Origin: Thelonectria olida
Lineage: Eukaryota > Ascomycota > Sordariomycetes > Hypocreales > Nectriaceae
Direction of reading: 5' to 3'
DNA: 64,000 nucleotides
NCBI GenBank assembly: GCA_020736575.1
Contig: JAGPYM010000011.1
Location: 372,001 to 436,000 of the forward strand
The notes under the pieces were generated by a model that made no database searches, was not told the DNA's origin, and saw only the letters and a list, made by a program, of their open reading frames with translations. The translations under genes and the position numbers were made by a program. Below are positions 20,218-33,900 of the stretch, in pieces; positions within the stretch are counted from its first letter, which is position 1; every line of letters starts with the position of its first letter.

Positions 20218-23200
20218 TCATTCGTCAATACCCCATTCGGCCTCACTCCTCCGCGTCGGCCGAACCACCTTCGCAACCAACTTCTGCAGCTGCCTCTTCC
20301 TCTTCATCGCGCGACGCTCATACGTCTTGTACGGCAGGCCGGTCGACACATGATACAGCGGCACATGAGCGAACAAAAACGCCAGGGGAGCAAGAAACTC
20401 GTAGGAATCCGACTGTGGCGCTGTGTCGCGAAGATGCATCGGCGGGTGGAGTAAATCCTGCATATTATCTGCGTCTTCACCTCCTGGGTGAACCATTGCG
20501 CGCTCATCGTAGTCCAATTCCCACGTTTCGTCGTCAAAGGCCCATTTAGCAAGGCCGTCTGGTGTTCGCTCTAGGGTGAAAGTCTTGACAACTGCCTCTA
20601 GAAACTCTCGAAGCTGCTTCTCCGTCAACTCTGTGTATTCATCCGTCGTAGCCGCAAGTCTCTCTGTCAGTTCGCCATGACTGTCCTCCATCTCGACTTC
20701 TTCGAGACTCATGTCGGTCGAAGCGCGTCGCAGCCCCTCAGGCATGGGGTCGAAGAATGCATCCCGTTCAGAAACTATGGCTGCATCTGGGGACTCGTGC
20801 TCAACCAGTTCAAATTCTGCACTGGCAGAGATGTCAACGACATGATCTTGGGTGGATTGGCTCTCTGATGTCGCTTCTTCCAGCCCTGTCTCCTCAGCTG
20901 CGACATCTTCGACCTTGATTTCCCTGTCTTCATCCAGCCGAGCTTCTGATTTGTCTGCATGAAACTCTTCTTGGCTTTCTGAGCCTTCTGACCCCTCCAT
21001 GATGGGGGGAAGCGCTGGCCGAGGCGGTACATGGTCGATATAGATTATCTGCCGGTGTCTACTACCCCATGGTCGCGGTAGCTCGAACGGAGATCCAGGC
21101 AGTCGAACTTGGTAAAAAGTATGATACTGGCACGTCCACATCCGGAAGCCAATCTTAGGGTATCTTCCCACGCAAGATTGGCACAAATCCGTATTGCAGC
21201 ATGTTCGACAAGTATAGCGAACACTAGGAATGAGGTCCAGACAGAGTCGACAGTGGACTTGATGTTCCAGAAACAGAGGAGTCCTCTCCACCGCCTCCAC
21301 ACTGCGCTGTAAAGCAATTTGGGCCCAGCTGTATGCCGAGAGCTGCAGGAAGAACTTCCCGAGTCGCTCCCATCGTAGTCCTCGAAGGCTAAAGTCATCC
21401 AAAAGACTCCTCGCATCCTTCTGGATGGCATTAATACAGTGTTCCCAGGACGGCTTTCGATGGAAATCGACCAACGCATAGTCACTGGCGTTGTTCCCAA
21501 ACATGTCTCGGTTCTCTGATAGAAAAGCCTCCAGCTCTGGTGTCTTCGCAGAGGCCATTATCATGCTGGGCATGTGGTGGCGGCCCGCTTGCTGAGCAAT
21601 CTGCAATACGCTCCGCTCAAAAACGTCAACCTGGGTCAGATCTGTGCCTTTATGTTCCAACAGGGCTTTCAGCGAGTCTCTTTCCCGGTAACGAATGGCC
21701 TCAGAGAGTGGAAACTCGCCATTCTTGGAGCGCCTGTTTGCATCTGCTCCTCGATCGAGCAGTGTTTTGATGATCCTCTCATGCCCGTGCGTGACGGCGA
21801 AGAAGAGGGGTGTCTTGCCATCTGCTCTAGGAATATCAATATCCATGTTAGGATGTTTCTCCAGAACCAGATCCAAGATAGCAGCAGAACCACCATCAAT
21901 GATTCCCGCCGTGAGGTTTTCGCCAGTCGTGAGCACCACGTCCGATTGCACGCCCTTCTCCAGCAGATACTTGACCATCTCTTCCTGTCCCTCAACGCAA
22001 GCGTAGTACAGTGGTGTTCTCTGCTTCAGATCGCGGAGTTCCAGACTGGGGTCCTTGGCGGCTGCCAAAATTGCCTCAAGAACCTTGATATTGCCACCCT
22101 CGGCGGCCGCATGAATGACAGATTTGCCATTGTTAATTTTGGAATTCAGCCTGTAATCTGGATCCGCGCCCCTGGAGAGAAGCATCTCGACAGCATCCAA
22201 TCTCCCACCAAGAGAGGCTTGCATCAAAGGCGTGCCATACCAACCCCATTCGAAATTGACTAGCTCATCCTCGTCGTCAACTTCATCGAGGAAAACCTCG
22301 ATAACGTCCATCGTTCCGTCCCAGCATACCGTGTGGAATGGGCTCGACTCCTTCGGATCTTCGGGGTACAGATTAGCGCCTCGTCTCAATAACTCGACCA
22401 TGGCATCGGTGCGCTTTGAGTGAGCAGCCAGTTGCAACGGTCTGTTCGAGGTGCGCTGGCCACTCCGAAGATTGGGATCTGCTCCATAATCAAGGAGATA
22501 GCTCAAAATCTCCATATCGCCATAATTAGATGCAATTCCGAGTGCAGTTTCTCCCGTATCTCCTTTTGCATCCACATTCGGCGATTTTCGAGCAAGGAGA
22601 ATAGTCTGAACCAGGCCAAAATTGCCGAGGTCGGCTGCAACCAGAAGAGAAGGCTCGTATGCCGGCTTGCTTGGGTCTGCGCCATGAGAAACAAGAAGTT
22701 CAACCACTTGAGGCCAGTTTGCGTCCATCGCCACATACAGAGGTGTTCTTTGTCGCTCGTCCTCGGCGTCAATGTTACAACCGGCGCGGAGCAGTTGCTT
22801 GCAGGCATCCACGTTCCCACGCGAAGCTGCGATATGCAGAGGGGCGCTCATGTTGGGCAAAGGACACTCCGTCAGAGCGCCACCGACCAAAAGTGCCCTG
22901 AGTAACGAGTTATGACCACATTCTACCACCAGTGCGACAGGTGTGGCTTTTGGTGTTCCATCAGGTGCATCATCCAGATTCGCCCCCAGTCTGATCAGCT
23001 TCTTAACGACACCTTCGACTCCACGCCAGCAAGCATTGTGAATGAGGCGTTCACCGTCCCATACGTCATCAACATTGATATGCGGCAACAAAAGCTCCAG
23101 CACGTCGTATGCACCCAGCCTAGTTGCCAAAAAGGCAGGTGGCTGCCCTGATGTCATAAGGGAAGTGACGTCTGGAGAGTACTCGAGCAGGACCTTAGCA

Positions 23201-26200
23201 AACTCGACATTGTTCTTTCCGATGGTTACTTCGAGCGGCGAGTGACCAGTGTCGGCAGGCATGTTGGGGTTCGCGCCGTGCTTGAGAAGAAGTTCAACAA
23301 CCTCGACCGAGTTAGAATGAAGTGCACAATAGAGTGCAGATTGTTTCCACTGGTTCATTTTGTTGACCTCAGCGCCTGCTTTGAGAAGGAGAGAGACGCC
23401 TTTGACTGCACCAGCTTGCGCGGCTAGGATAAGTAGCGTCGCCCCTTCATCGTCGGCAAGATCAATGTCGGTAACATAAGGCAGCATCACCTCAAGCGCA
23501 TTCCCAGCCTGGGCAGCTGCATAATGGGCCGCAGTGGTCCCATCCCAAGTTTGATTGATCATGGCCTCGAAGTCTGCGAGACTGCGTCCAGACGGCCTTG
23601 GGGCGAGATAGGGTATCTTTCCAAGTAGTGTATGCAGCACTTGATGCGGTTTGGGTACCAGCGCATCGATGAATATTGCCTTGATGATATGGTAGGCATC
23701 CCATTGGGCTAGGAGGACCAATGGGGGCTTAGGAGACAGCTCCTGATCTGCAAGAGGCTTACCAACTCTGAGGCTCGATACTGAAAGGACCGGATCAGAC
23801 GAAGGCCGCTCATCGTCTTCGGCATCGCTCTCTGAAGTGCAGTCCGCTGCATTGGCATGCGATTTCTGCTCCGGATCATGGTCACTTTGAGATGCGACGG
23901 ACGGACTAGGCGAGACCGTAGACACGTCCAATGGAAATTCCACTGGGAACTGAGGAACGGTAGCCGACACAGTCCTTTTTGGCATCGAATACAACTGCCA
24001 CTTTCTTCCCTTATCAGAGCATAGGAATTCCCAAACATGGAGCGCTTTTGGGATGGCAGCCGTGCCTGCATTTTTCCAGTGATACCCGACCCAGGGACTG
24101 GCATAGTCGATTAACGGATAGCGAATGTCGACTTGGTACCTTCGATTCCTTCGACTGGCGTATCGTGAACTGAACTCCAATACCTCAGTCCAGTCTAACT
24201 TGGTAAGGTACTGCAAACAGATCTCGGCAAAAGCCTCGTGGGTTGAATTGACATTGTATGTGTTGATGATGAAATCGTACAGAGTTTGGTGGAGCAGCTC
24301 GAGCGTGTCTTCGCCGCCGAACTTGACCAGTCGTGGGCACATTCTTGTCAGATCCCCAATGAGGTCGTAATTTTCGGTGATTTCTGGGTTCTGCATGCGA
24401 AGGATTTCTCGCGCTTCGGAGATGCGAAGTGCTCGCTTCGCGACACATATAATTTGCACGAGCCTGAACAGGTCTGGTCGCTCTGCCTCAAGATGGTCCA
24501 TGTCATGTTGGTAGATGGCTTCCATGGTTGAGGGACAGCTCGTTACCAAGGTGAAGACCGAGTTGGCTCCCGTATCCTTGATGAGCCACAGTTCTTTGAG
24601 CACCGACGCCGCAAACAGGAAACTGCCATTCGAGCGCTCGACAATAACTGCTGAGACGGACGTCACCGCAATGGTTGCGATTTGGCGTGCGGTAATAATT
24701 CGATCAACTTCCTCATCCACCACACGTTGAATGTCTCCTTCCACGGTTTCGGGCGACATCTCGATGTGAGAGTTCATGAGGGCGAAGCCTCGAATGGAGT
24801 CGGCCATTCGAGACGTTATGAGCACCTTGAGGTTTGATCTCGATCCTTCCCGGCGAAATATGCTGTCGAGTCCACGAAGAAGCCGAAGAATGAAGTTGTC
24901 CTCGCACTGGTCGAGTCCGTCAATGATGAGATACGCGGGAATCCCATGCTTGTCGAGGACAAGTGTCTGTACAACTTCCATTAAGTGGTTGAACCGCTGG
25001 TCATGTTCGACAACGGCGTGAGTCTTCTGGCGATCTGGTACAACCTTTTCTAGCATAGTTCGCAACTTTTGACTCACCGTCCGGGACATCGTCGTCTGTT
25101 TGCCCAACAGGGACTTGACCACTAAGTCAAGAATCGGCGGGTTGACACGCGAACTTTCCAGGCTGTCACAGTAAAACGCAATGACCAGGCTCTCTTCTTC
25201 ATCTTCGCCAGAGGGCTCTTCCATCACGCCCTGAATGAACTTTGCCAGATTTGACTTGCCGCATCCGGGATTGCCTGTAACAAAGAGAAGTCCCCCTTCT
25301 TCGCTCTTTTTCCATTCGAGGAACGCTGGATCGGTCAGAATCCATTGGCAGGTTTGCCAGTGAGGAAGTTCATGGTCAACGCCCCGGTTCTCGGGTGTCA
25401 CTGTTCTCAGCTGGCGGGTGTAGTCGGCGAACTCTCGTGGATCTGGCAGATGTTAGCAATGGAATGCATGGTCAATCAAGTCTCCTCTCACCAATAATCT
25501 CGGCAAAATCGCCAGACTTCATCGGGGATACAGTGGTCTCTTGTTGCACAGGGGTTTCAGCAGCCATTCGATTCCGTACTTCTTTCAAAATCTCGTCTGC
25601 ACTAGAGCGAATTATTGAAGCTCTCGACGGGTTGATGCCTTTCTGCGCCGACTCGTGTCTGCGTCGGGAGCGTACTACCTGACGGGTTCGGCTGGGTGTT
25701 TGCCTTGGAGAGTAAGCCTTGGTCGTCAAAATTGCAATTATACCCAGCTTACTCTGTCATCTCCTCATCTGTCCACGTCGGTGCCTTGGGCAACTTTTGG
25801 GGTGGTGCAGCCGCTTTCCTAACAAGCCTCTGTACCTCGCCCCAGAAAAGCTCGAATCGGGGTTCCTCCGGTGAGCGAAATTTGGGCAACCCAGAATGAT
25901 GACAGTTCAGGTCGATATTATCGACACCTTGGAGGACAGCCGACCATTGAGGGACAATCTAGTAAAGTCAGCACTCGATTGCGAGAACACGAGACACAGT
26001 GCTGCCAACAATTTCGCTAGGCCCGTTAGGCAATCGTTGAGGGCGAGACTCGTAACAACATAGAAGTTCAATCGAGCGATGAACATCGAATGTGAACTCC
26101 ATATTGATATCCTGAACGGCAGTAGAAAATGTCTGGAGTTCCTTGGTAAGATAGGTTGCGACTGGTGTTTGGAATTTTAGAAGAGATGCCAGCTTCTGAA

Positions 26201-26997
26201 CAACGACGAGGTCCTCGGCCTTCTCGGATCCCATGTGAGGAGTTCCCATGAAGACGATGGACTTTGTTGAGTCCTTGACTGCGCTCCAGTCATTATTAGT
26301 CGCGCATAGAAGAATCGCCTAGTACCAATATCAGATTAGGCAAGCATTGGATAGCTCAAGGTGAAGAACCTACGCGTTTGACTATGAGGCCGCCGAGACT
26401 ATGAGCGATGAAGATGATTGGGCGAGTCTGGCAATGGTTAGATGATTAAAGATGCAAATGACACAGACTTTGCATACAGGGTTGTCCAGTCGCTTGAGAA
26501 CCAGGTTTCGTAGTAGATCATTGGCATGATGGATGATGCGGGTGTTCGCGACGTCACCAAATCGATTGGCGTTGTACCCGAATGATAGACAGCGAACCGA
26601 ATTCTTGAGGCGACCAAGGAATTCTGGTTTGGTGAACCATGGCTCGGTAGTCCCTTCAATTTTCCAAGTAGTCCGGAGATTCCCACCCAGCCCGTGAACG
26701 AAGACGAGGCTGAGGGGCATTGGTTAGCTTTAGGATACGCCGTTTTTCAGTCCATGTCAACTCACTCCACCAATTCTTGTTCAGATGGTGATCCATCAGT
26801 CGCTGCGGGCGGAGAATACATCTCTTTGAGAATGTATTCTGGTTGAACTTCAACTTGGACGTCATTGTGTTCCGTTTCCTGCGCGTTGTTCGTTTCAGTC
26901 CACCCATCCGCAACTGCCTGTGTTGGGTCGTCTCCTCACTCACATCGACGTCAACAGTTGACCTGTCCGAAGACAGGGCCTGTCGTAGGCGTCCCAT
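20218..26997 (-). CDS. NLR-like receptor: alpha/beta-hydrolase, NACHT, ankyrin repeats, ZZ-like finger
   Basis: Eight exons (26997-26944, 26878-26766, 26709-26478, 26427-26374, 26318-26010, 25958-25753, 25703-25492, 25442-20218) give 2134 residues; all junctions keep frame. A serine-hydrolase-like domain comes first: oxyanion motif 'VFVHGLGG' (58-65), nucleophile Ser143 in 'AHSLGGL' and candidate His near 275 in 'HHSGLPKF'. The NACHT NTPase follows, with P-loop 'GNPGCGKS' (450-457) and Walker B-like 'AYLIIDGLDQCED' near 564-572. About 20 ankyrin repeats span residues 1026-1677. A ZZ-type cluster starts at Cys1791 ('CRLC', 'RYTCRTC', 'DLCQSC'), followed by an acidic tail. This is the architecture of fungal STAND/NLR proteins, which oligomerise on ligand sensing and act in heterokaryon incompatibility or defence-like responses. 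The ligand is unknown. Less certain points are the first exon and the GTTGGC donor at 26009. Confidence 0.88.
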
Positions 26998-29326
26998 ATG
27001 GGCGAATGTGTATCCTCGGATCGCAAGAGTACAAGGGCGACGGACTTCTCAGAGAGTGTTGGTTGAGGATGTGAAGTCAGAATCGACAATGTCTCACACC
27101 TTTATCCAGGTGCAACCATACAACCATAGCCCTGGAACTTGGGGGCTGGCTGCAGGATCGAGGCGAAGCAACGGGACGGACCAATCCAAAGCCGCATCCG
27201 CCGCTCCTTAACTAGGGCGCGATTAACGCCTGCAGACGGCGTGGAGTCGATTGCGACGGGACTCAAACGGGTTTGGCGCTTCGACAGGGCTGATCGGCTG
27301 GAGATGGTTGGCGCCTTGCAGCTGCGCCTCGTCGGGAGTTCGTTCGTGCACTTTCCGGAGTCCTATGTCGATTTGAACTGTTGAAGAACTGTTGCCAACT
27401 TCTAGACTTGAGGAACAGCGATAATACCTACCTATGTAACTAGGCCATGATTGTTTTTCCACTTAGGAAGGGCCGGGTATTGCAACGAACGTGCTAGGCC
27501 ATGAGCCAACTTTGCACAACCCCACACTCGCCATAGCTTTGATCGTCATGATGGCCTGTGGTAAGCTACTGGATTGACGATGTAGGCGGCAAGGCGGGAC
27601 TCAATATTGATGAGGTGGGAAGAAGAGTTGCGAACTCCCATGCGTTCTTAATGCGATTAATTTCCAATTGGCCTCAGCGATTGCACCCATCACGTGGACT
27701 GGCTTGAGCCGCCAAGTACCTACCTAGATGTGTGCCTTGCGCTTCCCTCTCCGTACCGTCTTCCAAATCTCTAATCAACGCTGACACTCACAATGACGCA
27801 CACATGGGGATTTTCAGGAAAGATGGGCATCCAAATGGAATAGAAGAACCGCAAGCTGGTCCCACCACGCAAAGATTTAGCGACAAGAGTTGACGGACGG
27901 CCCCGCGTATGTTGCAACGTTCTCATCTCCTTCATAAGTGATTCATCTAGCTTACCCTAGAATTCAAGGCGCTTCGAAAAGTTAGCCAATTTCTCTAACA
28001 AATGTACGACACGTTAAATATTCTCAGTTTTGGGATTTCTATACCATCAACAAAAAGAATCATTATCAGGCGCTACTGCGATGACTTCTTTTTGCTGGTC
28101 GTTCTTGTGATGCTCTTCGGGCTCTCTGGGGGTACCTTATCCGCAGGGCTGAGCCGGGTGAGACAGTCAGTCCTCAAAGAAAGGACTGGTACACGTCCTG
28201 ATTACATTGTTGATTACTTTCGAAATGCGATTCTGCACCTAGAGAGACTTCTGATGCAGGTCCGAAAAGGTTAGACCTAAGGAGGTGGTTTCAATCGTGG
28301 ATGGGTGTCCGGAGTCTTAAGTTGGCCTTGCTGGAACGGTATCGCTTCTCCGTCAGTTACGGAGGTTCAGAATGGAAGCGGTAGATAGGCGGCCCACTGG
28401 ATCCGGGATCGGCCTCAAGAAATTGGTGCGATGGGAAAGGAGATGCGGGCGGCGAAAAGGGAAGATCCGAGCCCGCACCATCCGCCGGGAGGGCTCTCCA
28501 CCCACAACCATGGCGTTGTCAAGTTGCCCTGAAGTGAAGCCACTGCATTTGGTGGTATGTTGATCATGGTTTACAATTAGAGGCGGAAATGATGCTTTAG
28601 TTCCACAAAATGCCGGGACTCGGATTGCTGTGCGAGTCTCAACTTGTGGGAGGTATTCGGAATGAGATGACGGCAATATCGTGACGGGCGGTGCTGGAGG
28701 GTATTTCCACATTCTAATCGGAGAGTTGGCTTGAATGGCCAATTCGAGGCGGGCGACAATTTCCAATAATTTTCCTGCTCCTCGCACCGATAACATGGAA
28801 CACAATGATCCCATTAGTGCATTCTCCTTGCTAGGGGTAGGTATCACCTCCGCGGGTGAACATCAGATTGTGTCTCGCCGTTCACGTAATGTGACGGGTG
28901 AGTCCCCAGAGCGGCGCCGCTTTTATTAGGCTTGCGTTTAATGCTGTTCCTTGGTCTTGTGGCTCATAGGTCGCAACTAAGCATACTGGTTCATTGGCGT
29001 CCTCGAGATCAGACACGAGTCAAAGCCTTCGGCAAGTGAGTCAAGTTCTATGTTTATCTCGTTCTCTAAAGGCGTCTGCTGAATTGCAACCTGCGAACAG
29101 AGCCAATTATTAGAAGATGACAGCCATGAGCATGTAAGGGGTAGGGATGACTCACGTGATTCATCGCTGACTCTGACCACCCAAGGAGATATGACAGCAA
29201 AACCCAAGTCACGTGATCACAATCAATACCCCTCCCCCTCCTTCATGGGGGGCTATCGACTGGTGGATAAAAAACACGACTCGTCTCGACAATCAACACA
29301 AATCGTACCACCGCAAATTTGCAAAG
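26998..29326. other. Intergenic region, no gene called
   Basis: This 2.3-kb stretch is upstream of both the NLR-like gene (minus) and seryl-tRNA synthetase (plus). Frames at 28002-28274 (+) and 28353-28847 (-) show no domain and no credible splice partners. No repeats or RNA genes were recognised. Confidence 0.5.
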
Positions 29327-30957
29327 ATGTTGGACATTGAGGACTTTATTGAGGAGCGTGGGGGAAACCCAGAGAAGATCAGAGAGAGCCAGCGTCGCCG
29401 TCATGAGTCGGTTGAGCTTGTCGACGTGGTGATTGCCATGTGGCAGGATGCCCGCAAAGGTGAGTCACGGTGGTGATTTTACGAGAAATTGTTAGGAATG
29501 GGCTTACTGAGATTTCCAAAGCTCAGTACGAGGTTATGCAAATCGGCACGCAAATCAACAACATCCAGAAGGAGATTGGACTCAAGAAGCGAGCCAAGGA
29601 GGATGCGACCGAGCTGCTCCAGAAGAAAGAGGAATTGACCAAGCAGAAGAAGAAGCAGGAGGAGGTTGCTGCGGCCAAGAACGTTGAGCTCAGGGCCAAG
29701 GCTCGCACCGTGGGCAACTACGTCCACGACTCGGTTAAAGTTAGCGACAACGAAGACGACAACGCCGTCGTCAAGAACTTCAAGCCCGAGGGCTTTGATG
29801 AGAGCAAGAAGGCTGCGCTTTCTCACCATGAGGTGCTCTGGAGACTTGGTGGATATGACCCTGTTCGTGGTGTCAAGCTTGTTGGCCACCGAGGCTACTG
29901 CTTGACTGGCTACGGCATGTTCCTGTAGGACTGCCAGATTGTCTGGAGCAAGGACGAAAGATGCTGACTGTTGACAGGAACATGGCCCTGATCAACTATG
30001 CCACCGAGTTTCTCTTCAACAAGGGTGCGTATTTGCAGGTCCTCTTCGGTTACATTTTTGCTAAGAAATCGTGCCACAGGTTTCACCCCAAACCAGCCCC
30101 CTTTCATGCTCGACCGCGAGCAGATGGCCAAGACTGCCCAGCTTTCTCAGTTCGACGAGGAGCTCTACCGCGTCTCCGAAGGCGGCGACAACTCGGATTC
30201 CGACCGATACCTGATTGCCACTAGTGAACAGCCCCTCTCCTGCCTTCACTCCGACGAGTGGCTCCAGCCTGGCGAGCTCCCGATCAAATACTGCGGTTAC
30301 AGCACTTGCTTCCGAAAGGAGGCCGGCAGCCATGGACGTGATGCTTGGGGTGTGTTCCGTGTGCATCAGTTCGAGAAGGTGGAGCAGTTTGTGCTCTGTG
30401 GCCCCGACAAGAGCTGGGAGGCCTTTGATGAGATGATGACCAACTCGGAGGAGTTCTACAAGTCCCTGAATCTGCCCTACCAGGTGGTAGGTATTGTATC
30501 GGGAGCGTTGAACAACGCGGCCGCCAAGAAGTACGATCTGGAGGCTTGGTTCCCATTCCAGTCCGAGTACAAGGAGCTTGTCTCGTGCTCCAACTGTACC
30601 GACTACCAGACCCGAGAGCTTGAGATCCGTCACGGCTCAAAGAAGGGCAAGACTGTTGTTGGAGGTGGACGAAAGGAGTATGTGCATGCTCTGAACGCGG
30701 TAAGCCAACCCACACTATCGGACTGTACAAGAGGAGGTGAGTGCTGACTGGTTGAGTTGTAGACTCTTTGCGCCACCGAACGCACGCTGTGCTGTGTCTT
30801 GGAAAACTATCAGACCGAGAATGGTCTTAATGTTCCCGAGGTGCTACGGAAGTACATTCCTGGCCAGCCCGAATTCCTGCCTTTCATTAAGGACGCCCCT
30901 GCCAACACCGAGAAGACGGACAAGAAGACTCTGCCTGTCCGGGAGACCAAGGCTTAG
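29327..30957 (+). CDS. Seryl-tRNA synthetase, cytosolic
   Basis: Five exons (29327-29459, 29522-29924, 29978-30024, 30080-30699, 30763-30957) encode 465 residues. Introns are 53-63 nt and all phases agree. The enzyme charges tRNA-Ser with serine in the cytosol. The N-terminal 110 residues form the Lys/Glu-rich antiparallel coiled-coil arm that grips the tRNA long variable arm. Class II motifs are visible: motif 2 '[20 protein letters not shown]' and motif 3 '[17 protein letters not shown]', plus the family signature '[20 protein letters not shown]'. The C-terminus carries a short Lys-rich tail like other eukaryotic cytosolic forms. No mitochondrial presequence is seen. An AATAAA signal occurs at 30990. 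Length matches the family (about 450-480 residues). Confidence 0.97.
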
Positions 30958-33900
30958 ACGAGTGCATGGAATAAGGAAGAGGAAGACAAAATAAAAGACA
31001 AGACGACATGTATGAAGAATACTTATGTTGCCATGATGAGCCTATGGTTTAGCGATGTGATGAGTAATAGATAAATGGAGAGCATCAATCAGGAGCCTAG
31101 CATTGACGGGTGTTGTCGCGCAAGTTTTGAAGATACGCAGGTATTTTTGCTGGTGCAAGACCCAAAATCTTGGTTGCCCAAGGTCATCAAAGTCAACATT
31201 AGTACCTGTGTAGGCTGGCATGTGGATGTATCACCGCCGACAATTTGCACCGCCGGAGAACCCGCCCCGGATCGGCGCACGTGACACGGAGGTGTAACCT
31301 GAGGGCCTCTAAAAGCGGCAAGCAACTTGAGCAAATTGGAAGCGTTGATCCGTTCCCCGAGCCCCATGTCCTGGTCGCTTAGTCCCAGACCCCAGTCCTC
31401 GAGTTTGCACCCCCGGCCACCTCCGTGACGGTACGGACTGAGGTGCGGATTTGTACCGTTTTGTGGCCGTTACTGGAGTACCATCGAATTTGGGTTGATG
31501 CGGAGATGTCGGTGCACAGTCGGGCGCACGGTGCCGTCCTTGTCGGGTGCCGGCTCTGGTGACAGTCCTGTAATGGTGCGGTTAGCGATAATGCCAAATG
31601 TATGGCCGCAATAGCTTGATCCTGCGACTGAAGGCAAATTTGCGCTTGATATGGTTCATCTTCACCACGGAATTACCTATCACGTCTCAGTTGTCTGTTC
31701 CTCGGGGTGAGAATCCCAAGGCGGCGGCCGCGTACCGCACAGTGCACTCCTTCTGGTGGGAGCACGGTGCTGCAACTCGGGGTGACGGCCCCACTAGGAT
31801 TTTGCTCTGCCGACAGATTCTCCAGACTCATCAATCAGCCGTTTTTTCTGCTCTGCACAGCCGCACGCAACCTTGTTTGCATTTGCATGATTTGCATTTT
31901 GAAGCTTCGTATTGGCTGGACCTGGGGTGTGCAAGAAGGCAGATAGCATTATCGAGGGAAAAAAAGAAGAGGCGTGTGTGTGTTTCGAGCACACACTGGG
32001 AAGAAGCGCCCGAATGGGGCTCCGAAGGGGCACCTCGGCCTTCGGAGAGGGCCTGCGGACGAGTGCAGCTTCAGCTCCGAACAAAGAGTGTGCTGGCCCC
32101 GACCAACCAACAACGCGGTCTCCTCCCCATGTGCCCTGTTTTGTTCGGGCTGAGGCTTATTCTTGGAAAATCCCCATGTTTCATGCCATGCGATGCGGAG
32201 CGGGAGACGGCGGCCTGCCCTGTCTGTCATTCTGTGCTGCTGCGTAATTCGCCTGATGGCAAAATCCCTCGAAACAGCCACACCAACCAGTGGGAGCTGA
32301 ACTGTGACGTTGGATGCTGCAGGCTTTTCGTGATTTCACTTGGGTGGCTGACGTTTGTTTTGGACGAAGGAAGGAAACAACATCATTTGCTGGCAATCAG
32401 CCCTGGAAGGCCGTTCGGAGCTGGAGACGGCGCGGTGACGGGAGAGGAGAGACGGTTGACTGCTAGTTATCGGGTGCAAACCAGAGTCGGTGCGGAGAAG
32501 CCCAAGGTCGAATCATCAACTTGTATGTGTACCTCGTCCCTGCGAACAATGTCGTGTTTTTGAAGGCGGGGAAGCCCGATGACTCCGGACGTGGCTGCTT
32601 TGGTGTATGCGCCGGTCCGGGTGTGACTATGGCCGAGAATGCAGATACTCATTAATTTAATCAACCGCACGATGCCCATCACTGGGAAATGATGCTTCTT
32701 ATTATCAATGAGTGAGAAGGTCAACGTCCAGCCGGCCGTGCCTGTGTCTTCGGAGCCGGTAGAGCTAAAGCTACAAGTGAAGCTTGGCAGAACAAAACGG
32801 GGCCGTAATAACGGGATAGAATAAATTGGATATCACGAGTTCGAGTCACCGCGTGTGCCAAGTACTTCGTACAAAGTATTGCATACTCCGTCAACCTCAC
32901 GGGCCGTCCTGCGCAGCATAGATTAGCAAGGACGGTCAGGTCGGTGTCTGAGTGGCCTTCTGTGACGAAGGGGGGAGAATCGAGAATCCACCCCGTGGGG
33001 CCGGACACAAGATTAGTCGCGTAGCAGCCTCGGGGGCATCGCGTGGTGGTTGCCTGTAGCACCCGGAGACGAGGGAACCGTCACCCGTCGCGACAACCCC
33101 GGATGCCCAGGGAGAGTCTGTTGCCACAGGGCGAGAGGTTTCCCCTCATTTTGGAGCTTGTTTGCTTATAGTCGGTAAAGGAGAACTGCCCGGGCAGCAA
33201 GAGCTCATAGCCAGGATGTGCTGGTCTTTCCCTCAGGACAGCCAAAACCCTCACCACCGATGCGAGGGGGGAAACCGCTCGGGAGCTTCTGCTTCCATTG
33301 TTAAAGTGGTCCTGGATACGGCGGGCGGTGAAGGAAACCCTCCGGCCTATTTAATTAGGTGTGAAGAAGTGGGCTGGGATCTGGGCACCTCGGACTTTGC
33401 GCTGGAGCTGGGGAAAGCGAAAAACGCGCCGCCGCCGGCACGACTCGGCAGATGATTCTTGGAGACTTCAGGTTGGAGAGCTGCTTGTGACAGTCAACGT
33501 TACCTTTTCTCGAGTTGGATAAATGGGAAATGCCGCACACAAGGCAGCATTGGGTAACAACAAAGACAAGGTCTTTTAACGTTATGGTAGGTTGCGAGGG
33601 TTGGGGACATATTCTGTCGAGACGACTGGTCCGGATGGCCATCCCCGGATGTACCGAACGACCACGGTCCCGCCGTTATATTTCGACTGGCACTCTCTGT
33701 TGGTCATGTCGAGGTACCTACACCATCTCACGTCACACTCATGGTCGCTGCGCGTAGTCTTGAATATGGTACTCGCACAACAGGTCTTCGAACGTGCCCT
33801 GGCAGCCGACGAGAATACAATCCTCCGGACGTGACGGAGGCGCGGAGGGTGGCATGTTGTGGCGGAGAGCGCAAATCATTGCATCAGCTTGGCCACGAAA

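Noticed and set aside
31598..32563. 321-codon open frame on the plus strand in the gene-poor region
   Set aside because: It starts with ATG but has no domain, signal peptide or membrane pattern. Composition is erratic (clusters of Cys, Arg and His), and equally long frames overlap on both strands, so it is likely chance.
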